Part shown: piece after piece, positions 21,025 to 24,777 of the stretch
How positions within the stretch are numbered: position 1 is the stretch's first letter
How the letters are laid out: each line of letters starts with the position of its first letter
Source of the DNA: JAEUSF01 sp964484145
Lineage (GTDB): Bacteria > Patescibacteriota > Doudnabacteria > UBA920
NCBI GenBank assembly: GCA_964484145.1
Contig: CAZAED010000019.1
Location: 1 to 24,777 of the forward strand
Reading direction: 5' to 3'
DNA length: 24,777 bases
The notes under the pieces: model-generated
Databases searched by the model: none
The model's input: the letters and a program-made list of their open reading frames with translations, nothing else
Told to the model about the DNA's origin: nothing
Position numbers and translations under genes: made by a program

Positions 21025-21897
21025 ATGATGAAAAAAATTAGAAAAGCAATTATACCAGCCGCAGGTTATGGTACAAGGTTTTTACCTGCTACTAAGGCAA
21101 TGCCTAAGGAAATGTTGCCTATAGTAGACAAGCCAATTATTCAGTATGTGGTGGAAGAAGCTGTGGCTTCTGATATTGAAGATATTATAATTGTAACTGG
21201 TTGGCATAAAAGGAGCATAGAAGATCATTTTGACTACCCTTTTGAACTGGAAAAAAGGCTACTTGAGTCGGGGAAAGAACAGCAGGCAGAAGAGGTTAGA
21301 AAAATTGCGGAAATGGCTAATTTTATTTATATTCGTCAAAAAGGGCCTTATGGGAACGGTACTCCCGTTTTAAATGCAAGAAGAGTTATTGGAGACGAGC
21401 CTTTTGCAATTTTGTGGGGCGATGAATTTATTCATTCAAATCCTCCCAGGCTAAAACAGATGGTAGATGTTTGGGACAAGTATGGGGTTCCAAATATATC
21501 GGCCGTTAGGGTACCTAAAGAGAGTGTAGGCAAATATGGTATCGCGGATGTAAGTAATGTAAAAGAGGGAATTTTTAAAATAAACAAAATTGTTGAAAAG
21601 CCGCAAGTAGAAAATGCACCATCTAATTTAGCCACTCACGGAGCTTACATTATGGTTCCCGAACTTTTTGATATATTGGCAGCAACGAAAAAGGGTCAAA
21701 ATGGGGAAATTTGGTTGGCCGACGCAATTAGTGAATTAGCCAAAAAACAAGATGTCTATGCGGTAGAAATAAAAAATGGAAAATATTACGATACCGGAAA
21801 TAAACTGGAATATCTAAAAGCAGTCGTGGAGTTTGGTCTTATGCACGACGAGCTAAAAAATAATTTTAAAGAGTTTTTAAAGAGTATAAAAGAATAA
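21025..21897 (+). CDS. galU: UTP--glucose-1-phosphate uridylyltransferase
   Basis: Makes UDP-glucose from UTP and glucose 1-phosphate, for surface polysaccharide and glycolipids. 290 aa: nucleotidyltransferase signature AAGYGTRFLPATKAMPKEML (12-31), VDKPIIQYVVEEA, QKGPYGNGTPVLNAR, ILWGDEF, KIVEKPQ and the C-terminal KYYDTGNKLEYLKA. All fit GalU. A second ATG at 21028 cannot be separated from the first. The solute-binding protein gene follows after 9 bases, so the two are probably an operon. Confidence 0.95.
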   Translation: MMKKIRKAIIPAAGYGTRFLPATKAMPKEMLPIVDKPIIQYVVEEAVASDIEDIIIVTGWHKRSIEDHFDYPFELEKRLLESGKEQQAEEVRKIAEMANFIYIRQKGPYGNGTPVLNARRVIGDEPFAILWGDEFIHSNPPRLKQMVDVWDKYGVPNISAVRVPKESVGKYGIADVSNVKEGIFKINKIVEKPQVENAPSNLATHGAYIMVPELFDILAATKKGQNGEIWLADAISELAKKQDVYAVEIKNGKYYDTGNKLEYLKAVVEFGLMHDELKNNFKEFLKSIKE

Positions 21898-21906
21898 CCA
21901 AAAAAT

Positions 21907-23205
21907 ATGAAACTAAAACAAAAAGTAAACTTTAAAAAAATTATTGGCGTTTGTTTGGCTATTGTGTTTTTGTCGGCTGGATGTGGAGGGCCAGCTAAAC
22001 CTCCTACAAAGCCTGTAACTTTAAATGTTTGGGGTGTGTTTGACGACACGCAATCAGTTCAGCCTTTAATAGACGCTTACAGAAAAGTTAGGCAGAACGT
22101 GACTGTGGTGTATACGAAAAAAGATATAAATACCTACAGGAGCGATTTGCTAAATGCCCTGGCTGCGGGTAACGGACCGGATATTTTTGCTATTCATAAC
22201 GATTGGCTCCCACAATTTTTGGACAAAACTTCTCCGGCAACCGACAAACAGTGGCTTTATACGAATTTTAAAAATGACTTTGTTGACGCGGTGGTGAAAG
22301 ATTTTACTAAAGACCAAAAAATTTACGGCGCGGCGCTTTCAGTAGACAGTCTTGGGCTTTACTACAATAAAGACTTGCTCGGAACTGCTTCTATTTCTAC
22401 TCCGGCTCAAACCTGGGAAAAACTTTCTATTCAAACACAAATATTAAAAAAGCAAGACAATAAAGGCTATTTTACTAGAAGTGGAGTTGCTATAGGTACG
22501 AATTCAAATGTAAACAGGGCGGTAGATGTTTTGTCATTGTTTATGCTCCAGCAAGGGGCTCAAAGTTTTTCAAGCGATGGTAGTCGCGCTATTTTTGGCG
22601 ACAATTCTCAGAAAAACGGCAGTTTTACAGCCCCCGGGCTTCAGGCTTTAAGGTTTTATACTTCTTTTGCTAACCCACAAAGTCCAAATTATAACTGGAA
22701 TTCCGTTAGTGACTATTCTATAGACGCTTTCGCCAATGGCAGAAGCGCTTATTTGTTCGGCTATTCCTACTTGCGGAATACTATTATAAGTAAAGCTCCC
22801 AATTTAAATTTTGATGTAGCCGCAGTTCCGCAAGCTAATTTAGACGACCCGGCAGTAAATTTTGCAAATTACTGGGGGTATGTGGTTAGTAAGCAAACCA
22901 AAAATGCCGATTACGCTTGGGATTTTTTGCAAAACGTTACAAGTAAAACAAGTTTAGACAAATATTATGCTCAGACAAAAGTCCCTTCCTCGCGTAGAGA
23001 CTTAATTGAACTTCAAATTTCAGACCCGGAAATTGGGGTGTTTGCCAATGCTAATTTAACCGCAAAAACCTTCTATAAGCCTGACCAGGAGAAGTTTGAC
23101 AACATTTTTGGACAAATGATAGATAACATTATTCTTAAGGGTTTTAGGGAGGAAGATGCTCTTTCGCAAGCACAAGCACAGGCAAATACATTAACAAGAC
23201 AATAA
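21907..23205 (+). CDS. Solute-binding lipoprotein of an ABC-type importer (family 1)
   Basis: 432 aa. Signal peptide with lipobox LSAG-C26 for lipid anchoring after LspA cleavage. The mature part has the family 1 (sugar-type) binding-protein pattern: VTLNVWGVFDDTQSVQPLIDAYRK, NTYRSDLLNALAAGNGPDIFAI, LGLYYNKDLL, TWEKL and WGYVVSKQTKNADYAWDFLQNV. The ligand cannot be told, though this group mainly takes sugars. No permease or ATPase is encoded in the window, so it is either an orphan or works with distant genes. Terminal residues (SQAQAQANTL) are low complexity. Confidence 0.88.
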   Translation: MKLKQKVNFKKIIGVCLAIVFLSAGCGGPAKPPTKPVTLNVWGVFDDTQSVQPLIDAYRKVRQNVTVVYTKKDINTYRSDLLNALAAGNGPDIFAIHNDWLPQFLDKTSPATDKQWLYTNFKNDFVDAVVKDFTKDQKIYGAALSVDSLGLYYNKDLLGTASISTPAQTWEKLSIQTQILKKQDNKGYFTRSGVAIGTNSNVNRAVDVLSLFMLQQGAQSFSSDGSRAIFGDNSQKNGSFTAPGLQALRFYTSFANPQSPNYNWNSVSDYSIDAFANGRSAYLFGYSYLRNTIISKAPNLNFDVAAVPQANLDDPAVNFANYWGYVVSKQTKNADYAWDFLQNVTSKTSLDKYYAQTKVPSSRRDLIELQISDPEIGVFANANLTAKTFYKPDQEKFDNIFGQMIDNIILKGFREEDALSQAQAQANTLTRQ

Positions 23206-23207
23206 GT

Positions 23208-23448
23208 AATTATTCTAATTGTTCTAATTTCCCCGCCTGCCAAAGTTTAAGCATATTAATACCACTAACTGATAATTATTAATAAACGGATACAGTCAGC
23301 TGGGTTATTGGCGGGCAGGTAATTGACCTAAATAAGTCCCAATGCCCAATGTCTAAATACGCTGGAATTGGCAAAGTTTTGGGAAATAGAAATTTGGCAT
23401 TAGTCATTATTTAGTATAATTAGGGCAATTAAGTTAATTAGAATAATT
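23208..23448. repeat. AT-rich nested inverted-repeat spacer (copy 2)
   Basis: Occupies the gap between the lipoprotein and pilin-like genes. Outer arms AATTATTCTAATT (23208-23220) and AATTAGAATAATT (23436-23448) are perfect. Middle arms CCCGCCTGCCAA (23232-23243) and TTGGCGGGCAGG (23308-23319) pair with one wobble and one mismatch. Inner pair AATGCC/GGCATT (23341-23346, 23396-23401). The right end shares GGCATTA..ATTATTTAG.ATAATTAGG with copy 1. The middle stem is G+C-rich and could terminate upstream transcription. Confidence 0.7.
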
Positions 23449-23457
23449 TTTATTCTG

Positions 23458-23466
23458 TGTTATAAT
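23458..23466 (+). promoter_or_regulatory. Extended -10 promoter of the pilin-like cluster
   Basis: TGT-TATAAT ending 11 bases before the ATG at 23478, giving a leader of only about 5 nt. Confidence 0.6.
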
Positions 23467-23477
23467 AAAAACATCAA

Positions 23478-23957
23478 ATGTTTTTATTGAAACAAAAATC
23501 TTTTTTAATAGGGTTATTGCTTGCAGTTGGTATTCTTAATTTTGCCCCGCAAATTACTCAGGCAAGAGGTTTGGTTCCTTGTGGTGGTTACGCGGACGAC
23601 CAAGGAACTAGGGAGAAGCCCTGTACGTTTTTAGACATTTTTGCGATTATTGCCCGTGTGACTAACTGGCTTATTGCCATGTCCGGAATTTACGCAATTT
23701 ATAGCATAATCAACAATGCTTTTTGGTTGGTGTTGTCGCAGGGTAATGAAGAAACTATTACTACCCACAAAAAAGGTGTCACCAACGCGATTGTTGGTCT
23801 TTGTCTGGTTATGATTGCGTTTATGATAATTAACTTGGTAATTAATGGGATTTTAGTTTCAGGTAAGCCTGGGTTTAAGTTAGATTTAACAAATCCAACT
23901 TGCTATTTAAGCCCGACAACACAAAATGAGTGTTTTATTCCGGCTTCAAAACCATAA
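23478..23957 (+). CDS. Small exported membrane protein, VirB2/TrbC pilin-like
   Basis: 159 aa. N-terminal signal peptide (residues about 8-28, probable cleavage after TQA), a Cys-containing segment LVPCGGYADDQGTREKPC, then two membrane helices (about 54-85 and 103-127) joined by the polar turn LSQGNEETITTHKKGVTNAI, and a Cys-bearing tail. This two-helix architecture with G/N-E-E-x-x-x-x-x-K-K-G between helices resembles the type IV secretion pilins VirB2/TrbC, common in Patescibacteria. Assignment rests on topology, not on a strict motif. The next gene begins one base after the stop, so translation is likely coupled. Confidence 0.65.
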   Translation: MFLLKQKSFLIGLLLAVGILNFAPQITQARGLVPCGGYADDQGTREKPCTFLDIFAIIARVTNWLIAMSGIYAIYSIINNAFWLVLSQGNEETITTHKKGVTNAIVGLCLVMIAFMIINLVINGILVSGKPGFKLDLTNPTCYLSPTTQNECFIPASKP

Positions 23958-23958
23958 A

Positions 23959-24360
23959 ATGAAAAAAATTAAAAAAAATTTAAAAATATTAAGTACATTT
24001 TTTTTGTCACTAGCTTATGTTTTTGCCATACCCATTTTTGCTTATGCTCAAACAGCTGAAGAAAAAGCAAGATGCGAAAAATTTGCTAGCTATTTTACAG
24101 TTTTAACAGACGGCTTACCGAAATTTTGTTCTTTAAGCCAACTTTTAACCTTTGTATTAGAAAGATTGTTGTGGCTTTCAGGCAGTGTGTCGGTATTGTT
24201 TATAATAGTCGGTGGATTTTTCTATTTAAGCGCGGCCGGCAACGAAGAACAAAGCGAAAAGGGTAAGAAAATTTTAATGAATTCTATTGTTGGGCTAATT
24301 ATAATAGTTATGGCCACGGCAATAGTTAGAATTGTGTCCGGTACGCTAAAAGGTGGATGA
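23959..24360 (+). CDS. Second VirB2/TrbC pilin-like membrane protein
   Basis: 133 aa from the ATG at 23959; the frame is open from 23926 but the extra residues overlap the previous gene and precede the signal peptide. Signal peptide about 9-31 (cleavage near AYA-QTAEE), a short Cys-containing region, then helices about 60-90 and 103-127 with the turn SAAGNEEQSEKGKKILMNSIVG. That turn matches the first protein of the cluster (GNEE..KKG), so these are paralogues. The gene ends with TGA. Confidence 0.68.
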   Translation: MKKIKKNLKILSTFFLSLAYVFAIPIFAYAQTAEEKARCEKFASYFTVLTDGLPKFCSLSQLLTFVLERLLWLSGSVSVLFIIVGGFFYLSAAGNEEQSEKGKKILMNSIVGLIIIVMATAIVRIVSGTLKGG

Positions 24361-24433
24361 TAACCTGTTACTAAAACTGGGTAAACCTAATATAAAATTA
24401 TCCGCAGAAAAAATACGCCTTCAAATAGAAGTA

Positions 24434-24529
24434 TGGTATAATAAATACAAACTAACTCTCCCAAACCTTCAGCCCTCACGCTTTTGAGGCGAAAAGGGCT
24501 TGGAAGTTTATAGAGAGGGGGTGAACCAA
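24434..24529 (+). promoter_or_regulatory. Promoter and structured leader of the third pilin-like gene
   Basis: Extended -10 TGG-TATAAT (24434-24442) starts a leader of about 80 nt. AGCCCT (24471-24476) pairs with AGGGCT (24495-24500), with inner CGC/GCG and outer CTTC/GAAG; CTCTC (24456-24460) can pair with GAGAG (24513-24517) next to the ribosome site AGGGGGTGA (24516-24524). The fold could limit access to the ribosome site, so translational control is possible. The two preceding genes lack such a leader. Confidence 0.55.
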
Positions 24530-24777
24530 TTGAAACAAATACTAAAAAAGATTAATCCTTTACAAGTTGTACGCGTAGCCGCTATGGCTTTAATGCTATT
24601 AGCTCCTATTGCTAGTTATGCCGCTTTACCGAATTTTGATTGCGGCGGTTTAACCGGAGTTAGCTGTAACCAAGGCCAGACAGTTAGTGGACTTTTAAAA
24701 TTAGTTATTAACTGGATGTTAGCCCTAGCCGGTTTAATTTCCGTATTATTCTTAATAGTCGGCGGCTTCTGGTACAT
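24530..24777 (+). CDS. Third pilin-like membrane protein, 3'-partial
   Basis: 82 complete codons before the window ends. The TTG at 24530 is chosen because AGGGGGTGA, 8 of 9 bases of the ideal Shine-Dalgarno, lies 5 bases upstream; the GTG at 24521 is in frame but overlaps that site. The protein begins MKQILKKINPLQ, has a signal peptide ending near ASYA, a short segment with two cysteines (DCGGLTGVSC) and a membrane helix WMLALAGLISVLFLIVGGFWY. The helix text LISVLFLIVGGFWY mirrors VSVLFIIVGGFFYL in the second protein, so this is a third paralogue. Confidence 0.75.
   Translation, partial: MKQILKKINPLQVVRVAAMALMLLAPIASYAALPNFDCGGLTGVSCNQGQTVSGLLKLVINWMLALAGLISVLFLIVGGFWY

Overview
The window is an AT-rich (mostly 30-40% G+C by eye) bacterial chromosome segment. 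It uses the standard code: TGA ends the HAD gene near 2270 and the pilin-like gene near 24358. Several traits together suggest a Candidate Phyla Radiation (Patescibacteria) organism: tightly packed genes, a RodZ-like protein behind FtsK, a DksA-like protein without zinc cysteines, an exonuclease fused to a decayed DinG helicase, and tandem small pilin-like genes with signal peptides. This placement is inference; no rRNA is present to confirm it.

Layout. 1-2272: the 3' part of a D-Ala-D-Ala ligase (its start lies before the window), a tRNA-Ser(CGA) on the minus strand, two large hairpins and a HAD phosphatase. 2360-5572: a MerR-type regulator with a cobalamin-binding fold faces FAS1 and DUF378 genes across overlapping promoters with a tandem repeat; a SOUL/TspO pair follows. 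5618-8122: malic enzyme and aspartate ammonia-lyase. 8254-12305: Hsp20 with an acidic N-terminal extension, FtsK and RodZ-like protein. 12306-13995: two long inverted-repeat elements, recA and an unlisted 54-codon double-CxxC protein. 14023-17858: a G+C-rich gene of unknown function, a TrmB-type regulator and the DnaQ/DinG-like protein. 17859-18588: no protein gene, but a near-consensus promoter, about 510 nt of hairpin-rich sequence and a terminator, which I read as a structured RNA I could not assign to a family. 18589-23205: DksA-like, LspA, ComM/YifB, GalU and a solute-binding lipoprotein. 23478-24777: three tandem membrane proteins resembling type IV secretion pilins, the last cut by the window edge.

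The two most interesting systems are: (1) the possible B12/light-responsive module at 2360-5572, where the regulator carries the W-x9-EH motif of CarH-type photoreceptors and its neighbours include two families linked to tetrapyrroles; (2) the unassigned structured RNA at about 18018-18529, with an rRNA-like promoter and a boxA-like leader. The window also shows cell-wall and division functions (Ddl, RodZ, FtsK), recombination (RecA, ComM) and lipoprotein processing (LspA, with one lipoprotein substrate nearby). Several intergenic spaces hold AT-rich nested inverted repeats sharing common words.
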